Program-made: the position numbers and the translations under genes
Shown here: one piece after another, positions 11,801-18,970 of the stretch
Layout of the letters: the number at the start of each line of letters is the position of its first letter
Position numbering within the stretch: the stretch's first letter is position 1
DNA from: Rosistilla oblonga
Lineage (GTDB): Bacteria > Planctomycetota > Planctomycetia > Pirellulales > Pirellulaceae
NCBI RefSeq assembly: GCF_007751715.1
Contig: NZ_CP036292.1
Coordinates: forward strand, 4,843,339 to 4,907,338
DNA length: 64,000 nt
Direction: 5' to 3'
Notes under the pieces: generated by a model
Seen by the model: the letters and a program-made list of their open reading frames with translations, nothing else
The model's database searches: none
Told to the model about the DNA's origin: nothing

Positions 11801-12073
11801 CACATGCGCGCCGGGCGGCGGTTGGATGTCGCTTCCGACCGCAACGATCGACTTGCCACGGATCAAGATCGACGCCGAAGGAATCACCTGGCCTGGGCGG
11901 ATTACAACACGGCCATCTTTCAGGAACACGGTGTCGGGCGGATTCTCGCGCAAACCGACAACCGGGCGTGTATCCGCCGGATCCTGTGCGAGGCATAGCG
12001 ACTGACCGGCAAGCACCAGCAAGAAAACGACACATCGGGCGACGCGGAGCGTCCTCGTTTCGCAAAGCAACAT
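8798..12073 (-). CDS. Secreted tandem amidohydrolase with His-rich tail
   Basis: 1091 residues with an N-terminal signal peptide (CVVFLLVLAGQSLCLAQ). There are two amidohydrolase modules. The first (about 35-440) is degenerate: YAGLIDAFGEIA replaces the HxH metal motif. A charged Lys/Asp/Glu-rich linker follows (about 480-620). The second (about 640-1050) has LSPGLIDCHSHMG with an intact HxH, IHCHSYRQDE and FNSDDRELARHL, as an active metal-dependent hydrolase should. The last 30 residues hold ten histidines alternating with Asp/Asn, a likely metal-binding tail. The substrate is unknown; secreted planctomycete members are often called periplasmic amidohydrolases. Confidence 0.85.
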   Translation of the reverse strand: MLLCETRTLRVARCVVFLLVLAGQSLCLAQDPADTRPVVGLRENPPDTVFLKDGRVVIRPGQVIPSASILIRGKSIVAVGSDIQPPPGAHVIDCSDKSIYAGLIDAFGEIAVAPPQSNGTGHWNGYVLPRRSAADGIDEISNISEYRSQGVAMRLLAPRGAIVKGRSSLVMLDKKSGATLIDDAVAQHLQLTVPRDRRRDSYPNSPMGAVALLRQTFSDADWYTKAWEAYRSKPTLPRPERNDALATLADEMRGGRFIVDAPNERMAVRAEELANEFALNMTLRGSGREYRDLDAIAASGRMLLVPVNFPTAPDVSSEAQAADIELRDLLHWHFAPENPLRLEQAGATFCLTSDGLSDPKSFLKNIRVAVRRGLSPEVALASLTTTPAKWLGIDETCGAIQVGGLANLIVTDGELFEDETRVLETWVAGERFEFSANGPNTPDLLIGDWTTKIKIGRKGVPVELHLARKKGKWSGNISHRSKSKPSDAEVEESDDKPAADQSKKENATAELKKIARAVDRMTAWVDLSQADSKLPAGPSRITMITVEEEDLISVFSTLSLPDGETQDLKWKRAKQKKTTPDTKTADDEGDDGEKSDNGSEPVSDDASPLDAITVNYPLGGFGVTGAVPVEPMVLFRNATVWTCGDQGVLNHADVLVIDGKIDSVGNALEVPEGCRVVDATGKHLSPGLIDCHSHMGTDGGINESGQAVTAEVRVADFIDNSDINIYRQLAGGVTSSNILHGSANPIGGQNQVIKLRWGDSMQAMKMASAPAGIKFALGENVKQSNRSAAQTRYPSSRMGVEQLFRDRFQAAKEYSEQQRRWQAGQRDGLPLRRDFELEAIVEILNGQRWIHCHSYRQDEIVAFLDLLDQFDITIGTLQHVLEGYKVADRLREHGAMASAFSDWWAYKFEVYDAVPYNGAIMHDEGIVVSFNSDDRELARHLNTEAAKAVKYGGVSEEEALKFVTLNPAKQLRIDDRVGSITPGKDADLVLWSGPPLSTLSRCEQTWVDGRPMFTLESDQRLRKRDAEWRSMLIARILDKNYGSGGSDKKEIEEEDRWLRYDEYCHGHDDHDHAHHNHNHNESVHRHAEARR

Positions 12074-12482
12074 GATTCTTTCAGCGTGGCGAATTTTGGT
12101 TGGACTACGAACCTAACAGAATACTTGATCGAGGACCGGACGTCAGAAAGAAGCTTGGGGTTTCCCGTGCCGAGACAACTTGCCACAACAAAACCTGCAG
12201 CAAGAGACGGGCACAATGAGAGAGTCGCCTTGGCTCAAATGAATGGGCTGGCGGCTAAGCAAACCCTTTTTGGGAAGCGCTAAATCCGCGGGATTTGCTG
12301 GCCGCAGGACGAATACCTTGCCGGAGGAACGAAACTTAGGACTCTAAGCGTGGTTCATAGATTGGCGAGCCAAAGGTTCCAGCTTCCAGAGTGCTTTTCA
12401 GGCGGGGGAGCAAGGAATCGGCGGCCAGGCGAGGCCGGAGGCATTCGAATTCCCACGGTACACAACCCAAAAGGCTTCCGCG
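12074..12482. other. Gene-free upstream region
   Basis: Divergent interval of 409 bp between the amidohydrolase start and the glycosidase-like gene. It should contain both promoters, but I see no clear -35/-10 pair, repeat or RNA gene. An in-frame extension of the downstream frame to 12350 exists but looks non-coding (no signal peptide, odd composition). Confidence 0.4.
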
Positions 12483-13600
12483 ATGAGATTCGCATTTGGA
12501 TTAGGACTGATCCTGCTTACGACAATTTCTTCCGCATCGGGAGAAACGCGTTCCAGCAGAGACGAAAAAAAATAGCAAAGCCTTACGGAGTGTTTTCGTC
12601 GAAAGTCACTCCAAAGTCAGCAATTCATCCGTTGTGCAAAGGCCTGCTGCTCAGGACGTCGTGGAGCAAGCTGGAACCACAGCAGGGACGCTATGACTTT
12701 TCTGACATCGATCGCCAGATCGAAATGGCCACTCGAGGAAACAGGAATGCAGAGTCCTTAGCGTTCAGCCTTGCCATCTCTGCGGGGCTCGGTGGAAGCG
12801 CGCAAGGCCCCAATTATCCCGCCTGGCTGATCGACGAGGGGGTTGAAACGATGCCGATCCAGTTCCGCGGGAAAGAGGGGCTTGTTCCCAAAATGTGGGA
12901 CCCTCGGTTTCAAAAGAGGCTAAAAGAACTGGCCGATGCGGTGAGCCAAAAATTTGCGAACGACAACCGGCTCCAACTTGTCTACGTCCCTCAAGCGACA
13001 GCCAACGGAGTGGAAGGGCATTTCAACGGCACCTCCTATGCCGTACTAACAAGAAGCGGTCTTACCGCCGATGTCTGGGTAGGTGCTGTGAAACAAGCGG
13101 CGATGGCATTTGCCGACGCGTTTGACACGTGTGCCATTGCGGTCGAGGTGCATGAAGTTCTGGGATCGCCCGAAATCCCCATGCGGATCTTAACCGAGCT
13201 AAACCAAGACCCAAGATATGGAGACCAAATCGGCGCCGGGATGTGGTGGATCTCGGGTGGAACAAGGTATCAGCCCGCTCTGGTTCGGGCGTTGAAGAAC
13301 TATCCGGGAGATATCTACGGACAGATTATAGGCAACTCATCTCAACCCTATCGTTTTGGAGACAAATCGGGAGACTTCACCACCGTCTACCGCCAAGCAA
13401 TCGAATTGGAGGTCAGGTATCTGGAGGCCTGGAACTTTGAGTTTGACTTCAATACTCAAGATCAAAACATCGAGAACTTCAACAAATACGCGCATGAAAA
13501 GTATGCCATGGGGATCGCCAATCCACGCACCCCGTCGTTCGTCAAGCCGAAGGTCACGACACAAGGATTCCGAAGGCTACGCCAACGACCGCAGCGATGA
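12483..13600 (+). pseudogene. Secreted glycoside-hydrolase-like protein, frameshifted
   Basis: The natural start appears to be the ATG at 12483, giving a signal peptide (MRFAFGLGLILLTTISSASG) and then ETRSSRDEKK before a TAG at 12573. The remainder continues in another frame from about 12572 (IAKPYGVFSSK...) to 13600. The junction is an A8 run (12565-12572) read as A-AAA-AAA. One extra A, or a -1 slip, restores a protein of about 372 residues. The body has LLLRTSWSKLEPQQGRYDF, the block where GH42/cellulase-like TIM barrels begin, and GMWWISGGTRYQP. The exact family is not certain. It may be a pseudogene, a sequencing indel or programmed slippage. Confidence 0.6.
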
Positions 13601-13665
13601 GCCTCGCGCGGAATCCTTTCCCTCACCGTCGTCGGAACAAGCCTAGCCGGCTATCGCGAAACAGT

Positions 13666-13716
13666 TTGCAACAAACCGCTCGACGCGCGAGCGTGGGCGG
13701 CCACACATTGTTGGCG
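13666..13716 (-). other. Possible degenerate attC at array end
   Basis: Directly after the ParE stop (13718) the minus strand reads CGCCAACAATGTG, like an inverse core, and GTTGCAA follows about 45 bp on. Pairing between the arms is weak, so this may be a decayed site or chance. Its position matches that of the better sites. Confidence 0.3.
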
Positions 13717-13717
13717 G

Positions 13718-14026
13718 TCAATCGGTTTTCAATCGCTCCTTCCAAAATCCGGGCTTCCGCCTGCCGTGAGCAACGGCCAAGATTTCTATCCGATCCGTTG
13801 CCACACGATAGACAATGACGTACGGGAAGCGTTTCATCAGGTAGCGATGCATTCCCAGCAAATAGCTTTCCCAGCGATCGGGATTATCCTCAATCGCACG
13901 CCCCGCATTTTGGAGCTCATCGTGAAACGTGTGGGCGACCCGTTGGCTGCGCTCAGCGTACCAGTCGTATGCTTCCAGAGCTTCCAGACGAGCATCTGGA
14001 TGAAATTCCAGTGGTAGTTTAGCCAT
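13718..14026 (-). CDS. ParE/RelE-type toxin
   Basis: 102 residues from the ATG at 14026 (MAKLPLEFHPDARLEALEA). It has the ParE pattern: a helical N-terminal half (AYDWYAERSQRVAHTFHDEL), RWESYLLGMHRYLMKRFPYVIVYRV and the closing strand IEILAVAHGRRKPGFW. The longer start at 14047 is less likely because it would overlap the antitoxin more. It overlaps the antitoxin gene by 8 bp, antitoxin first, as usual for this class. First cassette of the array. Confidence 0.85.
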   Translation of the reverse strand: MAKLPLEFHPDARLEALEAYDWYAERSQRVAHTFHDELQNAGRAIEDNPDRWESYLLGMHRYLMKRFPYVIVYRVATDRIEILAVAHGRRKPGFWKERLKTD

Positions 14027-14252
14027 GCCGCCGGTCACGCATTTCACGCATCACGTCATCCCAGGGGATGAGATTCACCTGACCATTGTCAATCGACTCG
14101 ACACGGCGTTGTATCTCCGCAGCCCACGCGGCGTCGGCATCCTCGTCGCTTTCCGCATCAAGGCTGTGGATGAGTGACGCAGCGATTTCGGCGCGATCAG
14201 ATTCCGGCAACGACAAAGCGGATTCCAAGAGCTGCTGAGATTGAGTGTTCAT
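14019..14252 (-). CDS. Addiction-module antitoxin (putative, Unstab_antitox-like)
   Basis: 77 residues. LPESDRAEIAASLIHSLDAE and AWAAEIQRRVESIDNGQ match the family of short helical antitoxins paired with ParE/RelE toxins (LP..eR..la..Ll.Sl, then AW..Ei.rR...G). The C-terminus is charged (MREMRDRRHG). It precedes and overlaps its toxin by 8 bp. The start lies 44 bp inside from an attC-like site. Confidence 0.87.
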   Translation of the reverse strand: MNTQSQQLLESALSLPESDRAEIAASLIHSLDAESDEDADAAWAAEIQRRVESIDNGQVNLIPWDDVMREMRDRRHG

Positions 14253-14295
14253 ATCTAAAGTATCACAGAGAAGCGGGGAATCGACAAGCTTGAAC

Positions 14296-14433
14296 CTCTA
14301 ACGGCATGGTTGTGCGACACCGCCCTGAACTAAGCGAGCGATGTGTGAAAGTACGAGAGATTGTACCAATGCGATGGCCCATTGCCAAAGAGCCCTGGTG
14401 TGCCGAAGGCCCAGCGCAAAAAACATGTTGTCC
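14296..14433 (-). other. attC-like recombination site A
   Basis: Imperfect palindrome of 138 bp. On the minus strand the inverse core is GGACAAC and the terminal core GTTAGAG; inner arms GTTGTGCG (plus, 14309-14316) and CGCAAAAAAC pair. It shares about 120 bp of clear similarity with site E, including CGACACCGCCCT and ATTGTACCAATGC. It follows the membrane-protein stop by 7 bp. Confidence 0.7.
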
Positions 14434-14440
14434 GCTGATC

Positions 14441-14878
14441 TCACATCGACGCGGCTTTGACGTCGCGGAGAATTGCATCGCGTTGAGGCAGGCAGGCGAT
14501 CAATGCCAAGACCAGCATGGCCACCGGGGCAATGACGATCCACGATCGGTGGTGATCCACAAATACGTGGGACAGCTCCACGGTAAATGACACGAAGCCG
14601 ATCACGGAAAGGATGATGCCGAGCATGCCCGTGCGAATACGGCCTCTGCGAGATGCCATCGTAAAACCGATGCCCCCAAATGCAAACGCAATGAGGTAGG
14701 TTAGCGCTACGGCCGTCGAGTAGTCCGAAACATAGGGCGTTCCAAAACCGGAGCGAAACGAGTAGCTGTAGAATGACCACTGAAGAGAGTTGCCCCCAAG
14801 CGGTGCCGTGATAGCGGTGAAAGCAGTCGAAGCGAGCAGGATTAATGCGGCATGGATCGCGAGGACTATTCGCATCAA
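14441..14878 (-). CDS. Four-helix membrane protein, unknown
   Basis: 145 residues with four hydrophobic helices: ALILLASTAFTAIT, VALTYLIAFAFGGIGF, MLGIILSVIGFVSFTVEL and WIVIAPVAMLVLALIAC. A polar, aromatic loop with SFYSYSFRSGFG lies between helices 1 and 2. No family is recognised. It sits alone between two attC-like sites, so it is probably a single-gene cassette. Confidence 0.65.
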   Translation of the reverse strand: MMRIVLAIHAALILLASTAFTAITAPLGGNSLQWSFYSYSFRSGFGTPYVSDYSTAVALTYLIAFAFGGIGFTMASRRGRIRTGMLGIILSVIGFVSFTVELSHVFVDHHRSWIVIAPVAMLVLALIACLPQRDAILRDVKAASM

Positions 14879-14947
14879 GAAGGTTCCAGTGGTTAGTTAT
14901 TCAGGTGTAATTCGGACTATTGGTGCTGATCTAGGGAGGGTTCTTGT

Positions 14948-15086
14948 CGATAACGGAATGGTTTTGCGACACCGGCGCAACCGTAGCGAAGTTGGATTGA
15001 TTTAGATTGCATTGTATAATGGCTGCGAGGTCAGCACCACGTCGAAGGTGTGCCCGAAGGGCCTCTGTGTAAAAAGCATGTTATGT
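14948..15086 (-). other. attC-like recombination site B
   Basis: 139 bp. The minus strand begins ACATAACATGCTTTTTACAC and ends CCGTTATCG. It shares TGCGACACCG, GGTGTGCC and CGAAGG with sites A and E at equivalent positions. It separates the membrane-protein cassette from the inverted toxin-antitoxin cassette. Confidence 0.68.
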
Positions 15087-15110
15087 GTCCCGGCCCATTG
15101 GAGTGAAGTC

Positions 15111-15359
15111 ATGAATCTCAATCTGCCGAGCGAAGTCAACGATTTCGTGAAAGGTCTTGTCGCCGAAGGAAGATTCACCTCAGAGGAGGATGCCATTGTC
15201 GAGGGCGTAAAGCTGCTGATGGGACGCGAACAATTGCGCGGTGAGATTCAAAAGGGTATCAAGCAACTGGATGCCGGTGAATTCTACGATGAAGAAACCG
15301 TGTTCAATGAGGTCGAAGCGGAGATTGCTAAGGTAGAAGCCGAACAGCAAGGAAGCTGA
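15111..15359 (+). CDS. ParD/CopG-type antitoxin
   Basis: 82 residues beginning MNLNLPSEVNDFVKGLVAEGRFTS, a ribbon-helix-helix start, then EEDAIVEGVKLLM and an acidic C-terminal tail for toxin binding. I chose the ATG at 15111, preceded by GGAG at 15100; upstream codons run through the attC-like site and are not coding. It precedes its toxin by 4 bp. It would autoregulate the pair by family precedent. It is oriented opposite to all other cassettes. Confidence 0.85.
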   Translation: MNLNLPSEVNDFVKGLVAEGRFTSEEDAIVEGVKLLMGREQLRGEIQKGIKQLDAGEFYDEETVFNEVEAEIAKVEAEQQGS

Positions 15360-15363
15360 AAAC

Positions 15364-15648
15364 ATGCCGAGACTTCGGTATTCTGCGGAATCGAAAGAAG
15401 ACCTCAAGCTGATCGCTCGATTCATCGCACGCGACAAACCGGTAGCCGCCCGACAATGGGTGCAGAAGCTGCGCGAGAAATGTCGTTTGATAGCCAAACA
15501 TCCTGATGTGGGCGACGCGCGTCCGGAATTCGGCGATGACATTCGATCCACGTACGTTGGCAGCTACGTGATAGTCTTTCGGCGAGTCGAAGGATTCTTG
15601 GAGATTGTCCGCGTCATTCGAGGCGATGTTGACGAACCGCAAATCTAG
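15364..15648 (+). CDS. ParE-type toxin
   Basis: 94 residues. MPRLRYSAESKEDLKLIARFIARDKPVAARQW is the N-terminal helical hairpin of ParE/RelE toxins; LIAKHPDVGDARPEF, VGSYVIVFRRVEGFLEIVRVIRG is the C-terminal sheet. It lies 4 bp after the antitoxin gene and its stop is 4 bp from the end of attC-like site C. Confidence 0.9.
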   Translation: MPRLRYSAESKEDLKLIARFIARDKPVAARQWVQKLREKCRLIAKHPDVGDARPEFGDDIRSTYVGSYVIVFRRVEGFLEIVRVIRGDVDEPQI

Positions 15649-15652
15649 GGGC

Positions 15653-15862
15653 ACACAACGGGAGGTTTGGGCGACGCCTTGTTTGCCGGATAAACACGCT
15701 TTGCGTCGAATCTAGATCAATGATACATCCGTATGGCATTGCACTACAAAGGCGTCCACCGATTGCGTGCTGGGCGGTCGATGCGGTTGACGACCGTGAG
15801 TGGCTTTGTGCGAATGCAAAGTATTCCAGTCAGGCGGCCCTTCGGAAAAAAACATGTTAGCC
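15653..15862 (-). other. attC-like recombination site C (long)
   Basis: Minus strand begins GGCTAACATGTTTTTTTCCGA and ends CCTCCCGTTGTGT. At 210 bp it is longer than the other sites. The terminal bases and the AACATG(T)n start match sites A, B and E, and GGCGACGCC/GGCGTC-type inner arms are present. It lies 4 bp after the neighbouring orphan-gene stop. Confidence 0.62.
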
Positions 15863-15866
15863 ACCG

Positions 15867-16502
15867 CTACGCTGCGTTGATCCACCATTCCGCTGGATGA
15901 GATTCAGGCACTGAAGCAACGTTGTCCGCGTGGAATTCAGTTAGCGCGATCAAATAGTCGAGGTGAAAAGAAACCATCCGCTTCAGGCCACCATCTGGCT
16001 TGCCACGACCGATGTAGCTGACGCGGGCGTTGTGCTGGGATGGCGGATAGTGAGTGATGTTAACGTGTGGAGCGTATTGATGCGCATAGCCGCATCGAAG
16101 CCAACCGTAGATCAATGTAGCGTAGGAGCACGACTTGCAGTCGCGAATGGAAACATTCGGGTAGCTGGAACGGCACGCAGCCAAATCGAGGTCGATTTCG
16201 TCGCCGCGAAAGATGCGTGTGGACTGGCCTCCCGGGCCATATGGAGTGTCAGATTCGTCAACGTGCCCATTAACGATCAAGGCTGGAACGCAAATCCAGT
16301 CGGCATGCATGTCCACTGGAGAACACCGAACTAGAAGTTCGATGAAGCGAGCACGATCAATACCACGACCGGGCCACCGTTCTGCGGCGCAAGCGGAAAG
16401 GACAGAGCAAAGGATCAGGCCGATATCTGCGTGTGCAATTTCAATGTCAGATTGAAGAAGCTCTCGAACGAGCCGAATGCGATCGAGCAGAAATTCACGC
16501 AT
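15867..16502 (-). CDS. Orphan cassette protein, unknown
   Basis: 211 residues, mixed alpha/beta, no signal peptide or membrane helix. It holds nine cysteines or so and a His/Trp-rich C-terminus (FHLDYLIALTEFHADNVAS). I recognise no domain. The base composition is less GC-rich than flanking chromosomal genes. Single-gene occupancy between attC-like sites C and D supports it as a cassette gene. Confidence 0.6.
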   Translation of the reverse strand: MREFLLDRIRLVRELLQSDIEIAHADIGLILCSVLSACAAERWPGRGIDRARFIELLVRCSPVDMHADWICVPALIVNGHVDESDTPYGPGGQSTRIFRGDEIDLDLAACRSSYPNVSIRDCKSCSYATLIYGWLRCGYAHQYAPHVNITHYPPSQHNARVSYIGRGKPDGGLKRMVSFHLDYLIALTEFHADNVASVPESHPAEWWINAA

Positions 16503-16518
16503 AGGTTCTACGGCGAGC

Positions 16519-16651
16519 GGCTAACGGTTGGCATGGCCGTCACTGACCGTGCCGAAGGAGAAAACGGTTGAACTACGATTGATTGTATTACGCCGCCGCC
16601 CGTTGCACTACGCCGAAGGTGACTCCGATCTGAGGTCGTGCCTTGTTGCGC
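16519..16651 (-). other. attC-like recombination site D
   Basis: Minus strand begins GCGCAACAAGGCACG, 8 bp after the toxin stop, and ends CATGCCAACCGTTAGCC. An alternative shorter site ends at GTTCAAC (16567-16573), with CCGTCACTGACGG-type inner pairing (16537-16555). Length is 133 bp (or 55 bp). Confidence 0.6.
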
Positions 16652-16658
16652 GTGAACG

Positions 16659-16956
16659 TCATTGCAAGTAGCGCTCGATATCCATCGCGCCGTGGAAGAT
16701 GCCGAGAATCTCGACGCGTTGTTCATTGACAATCAGGTAAGCAATGCGGTAGTGCCCGTAGAGTGTTTCGCGGACTTCCCGATCGACAATTGGCTCGTAG
16801 CGTTGCCCCCAAACGTGGATGGGCCCGCAGCAGTTGGATCTTCTCATAGATGCCGGACACGACCTTGTGGGCGGCAGTTGGATTGTCGGGCGCAATGTAG
16901 TCGTGGATGTCTTCAACGCAATTGGAGGCCTCGAGCGTCCAGACTATTTCTGCCAC
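16659..16956 (-). pseudogene. ParE-type toxin, frameshifted
   Basis: The N-terminal half reads MAEIVWTLEASNCVEDIHDY ... IQLLRAHPRLG from the ATG at 16956. The C-terminal half, QRYEPIVDREVRETLYGHYR then IAYLIVNEQRVEILGIFHG, is in another frame ending at 16659. Removing one G from the five-G run (plus strand C5 at 16806-16810) joins them into a complete toxin of about 98 residues with the usual HPRLG...YRIAY pattern. Either the toxin is dead and the antitoxin is a relic, or the base is an assembly error. Confidence 0.75.
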
Positions 16957-17129
16957 GAGTCAATTCTCCGCTTGATCTCATCGTCGGTTACGGTTCGCCC
17001 AGCATCTGAGTCGTCGAGGCCGCGCTGAACCATGCGAGCAAAGGCAAGTTCACGAAGGATCTCGTCGTAAGTGCTGTCTTCGGGCTGCCGTCCAATGATG
17101 TCAATCATGGCTTCTTTTGCAGAGGACAT
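16944..17129 (-). CDS. RelB/ParD-like antitoxin
   Basis: 61 residues, MSSAKEAMIDIIGRQPEDST then YDEILRELAFARMVQRGLDDSDAGR and DDEIKRRIDSW. This is the pattern of short antitoxins (AKE...I..LP.d.t.e.I...i....v..gl.d...Gr....ee...) paired with ParE toxins. It overlaps the toxin start by 13 bp and lies 22 bp from attC-like site E. Confidence 0.82.
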   Translation of the reverse strand: MSSAKEAMIDIIGRQPEDSTYDEILRELAFARMVQRGLDDSDAGRTVTDDEIKRRIDSWQK

Positions 17130-17151
17130 GGAAAGCTCCAGGGTCTTGTTC

Positions 17152-17288
17152 GCTCAACGGAAGGAGTTTACGACACCGCCCTAAACGAAGCGAACGATAT
17201 CTGAACCACGAGAAATTGTACCAATGCCGGCTCGCGTGACCAACCAAGGAAGGTGTGCCGAAGGCCTAGCGTAAAAACCATGTTAGGA
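17152..17288 (-). other. attC-like recombination site E
   Basis: 137 bp. The minus strand begins TCCTAACATGGTTTTTACGC and ends TTCCGTTGAGC, a perfect GTTRRRY core. Inner arms GTTTACG and CGTAAAAAC pair. It is about 70% similar by eye to site A over 120 bp. It starts 16 bp after the ankyrin gene stop, the most convincing site in the array. Confidence 0.75.
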
Positions 17289-17303
17289 GGCGGTTTGCTG
17301 AGC

Positions 17304-17789
17304 CTACTGGCTAAACGCGAGCGACATCGCGGCTCCCATCCGATACTCAGTTGGGGCTTTGCCTGATTTGTTCTTCGAGTTTGGGTCAGCACCATGTGCT
17401 AACAACGACTGGACAATTGAAACAGCCACATCCGCTTTTCCTGCGGTCGCAGGCGCACCTGAGTTTGTGACGGCCCGATGGAGTGGCGTTGACTGAGACC
17501 TTCGGTCGGCTGCGTTGACATCCGCCCCCGCAGCTATGAGGAGTTCAACTGCGTTAAGGCTGCGAAACCGAACGGCACGATGCAGAGGTGTTACCCCATT
17601 CTTGTCGGTTTCGTTTACGGAAATGCCAGAAGCAATCAAGAACTGAATCACCGCAGTTTGCGTCTCCGGCGAAGGGTCATGGGCTGAGCAAGCAGCCAGC
17701 ATGCACCCAGATAGATCGTGGTTTTTGGACGCGGATTTTCGCAAATCATCAAGCCGCAACTCAAACGCGTGTTTTTGCACATCATTCAC
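17304..17789 (-). CDS. Ankyrin-repeat protein
   Basis: 161 residues, cytoplasmic by appearance. Two to three ankyrin repeats are clear: NGVTPLHRAVRFRSLNAVEL with LLIAAGADVNAAD, then STPLHRAV ... LLAHGADPNSKN. The N-terminal 50 residues are a degenerate first repeat. These are protein-binding scaffolds; the partner is not known. It is flanked closely by sites E and F, so a single-gene cassette. Confidence 0.88.
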   Translation of the reverse strand: MNDVQKHAFELRLDDLRKSASKNHDLSGCMLAACSAHDPSPETQTAVIQFLIASGISVNETDKNGVTPLHRAVRFRSLNAVELLIAAGADVNAADRRSQSTPLHRAVTNSGAPATAGKADVAVSIVQSLLAHGADPNSKNKSGKAPTEYRMGAAMSLAFSQ

Positions 17790-17806
17790 TAGCGTCGCCG
17801 AACGGG

Positions 17807-17859
17807 TTTATGTGCGACGGACTGTCGCATATGCAGGTTGCATATGCGACAGGTTAGAC
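17807..17859 (-). other. attC-like recombination site F (short)
   Basis: 53 bp. The minus strand begins GTCTAAC (perfect RYYYAAC) and ends CCCGTTCGGC. It contains a perfect 13-bp inverted repeat, CTGTCGCATATGC / GCATATGCGACAG (17822-17834, 17840-17852), with loop AGGTT. It aligns with site G along its whole length. It lies 17 bp from the ankyrin start. Confidence 0.68.
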
Positions 17860-17950
17860 GGCACGTTGGTGGGGTGCAAGGGTTTGAGGGGATGGCTCGG
17901 TGTGCGCTGCACTGGGACGCGCGAGATCGTTCGGCGGTTGCTGTCGATGA

Positions 17951-18970
17951 CTACTCGGTCGCCGAGGACTTGGGCTGTCGAGGGTGCTGGATCAAAAAGT
18001 CCCAAACGAGTTCCGTTCCCTGAGCATCCTGATTGGGGCGTCCGATGACTTTGACAGGATAATACTGCCGGCTGCCGGGAAGCGTGTGTCCTCCACCGAC
18101 CACTTTGTAGAGTCCGACCACGGTGCCACGCTCCCCGCCGGCCCACTGGTAGTACTCGATGTGCGATCCGTCTTCTTGATTCTCGTCAGCCAGTTTCTTC
18201 ACGGTTGGTTCCGCTGCAGTCTTGTTTCGATCAACCCACAGTTCGACGGCGTTGTCGGTGCCGATCGCGCGACCTCGCGGGGCGATCGGGTTCCCTTCGA
18301 CCCGATTGAGCCGAGGCCCTAGCCCCTTGCCGACAGGTCCGCCGTCGTAAGGGACCAAAGGGTCTTCGGTGCCGTTGAGATAGAGGACCGAAACCGGCAA
18401 CGCGGGGTCGAATCGCTTGCTGATCGCTTCTCCCATCGTGGCGATGCAAACCGCGACGGCGGAGAAGGTCTCCGTTTTTTCCATCGCCAAGCGTTGAGTC
18501 ATGAAACCGCCGTTGGATACCCCCGCAGCGAAAATTTGGTTGGCATCGATGGGATGTTTTTGGCAGACTCGATCGACGACCTGCATGATGAAGTCGACAT
18601 CGTCCACCTTGTTGTCTTGGTCGGCGAACATCGGTGAATCGCGGCCGTCGTTCCAGTGCTTATCGATCGCGTTGGGGTAGACGACAATAAATTTTTCGCG
18701 ATCGGCCAGCTTCGAAAATCCCATCACCGATGCGAGCCTCGCGTTCCCGCCTCCACCATGCAAGAAGACCAGCTGCGGCACCGGATCTCCCGACTCGAGC
18801 GACTCGGGAACGTGCAGCCGATACTCTCGCGTTTGCCCCTGGTGTTCGAACGTTACGTTGACGCCGGTCTGAGCGGCTAGCAGTCGAAACTGGGCATAGC
18901 TGGCAATTCCACCGATCGCCACGACGACCAGGGCAGCTCCGATGATTGCGAAGCGAAGCATGCGTTTCAT
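17951..18970 (-). CDS. Secreted LpqC/PHB-depolymerase-like esterase
   Basis: 339 residues with an N-terminal membrane/signal helix (FAIIGAALVVVAIGGIASYA). The alpha/beta hydrolase fold shows the oxyanion block FLHGGGGN, the nucleophile GVSNGGFM (GxSxG) and a late GGGHTLPGS histidine, as in LpqC, feruloyl esterase and polyhydroxybutyrate depolymerase relatives. Substrate unknown. It lies 92 bp from attC-like site F. It may be a cassette gene or a chromosomal gene caught between sites; no site is seen immediately upstream. Confidence 0.83.
   Translation of the reverse strand: MKRMLRFAIIGAALVVVAIGGIASYAQFRLLAAQTGVNVTFEHQGQTREYRLHVPESLESGDPVPQLVFLHGGGGNARLASVMGFSKLADREKFIVVYPNAIDKHWNDGRDSPMFADQDNKVDDVDFIMQVVDRVCQKHPIDANQIFAAGVSNGGFMTQRLAMEKTETFSAVAVCIATMGEAISKRFDPALPVSVLYLNGTEDPLVPYDGGPVGKGLGPRLNRVEGNPIAPRGRAIGTDNAVELWVDRNKTAAEPTVKKLADENQEDGSHIEYYQWAGGERGTVVGLYKVVGGGHTLPGSRQYYPVKVIGRPNQDAQGTELVWDFLIQHPRQPKSSATE

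Noticed and set aside
17822-17852. Hairpin as a rho-independent terminator
   Set aside because: No T run on either strand, and it forms part of an attC-like site.
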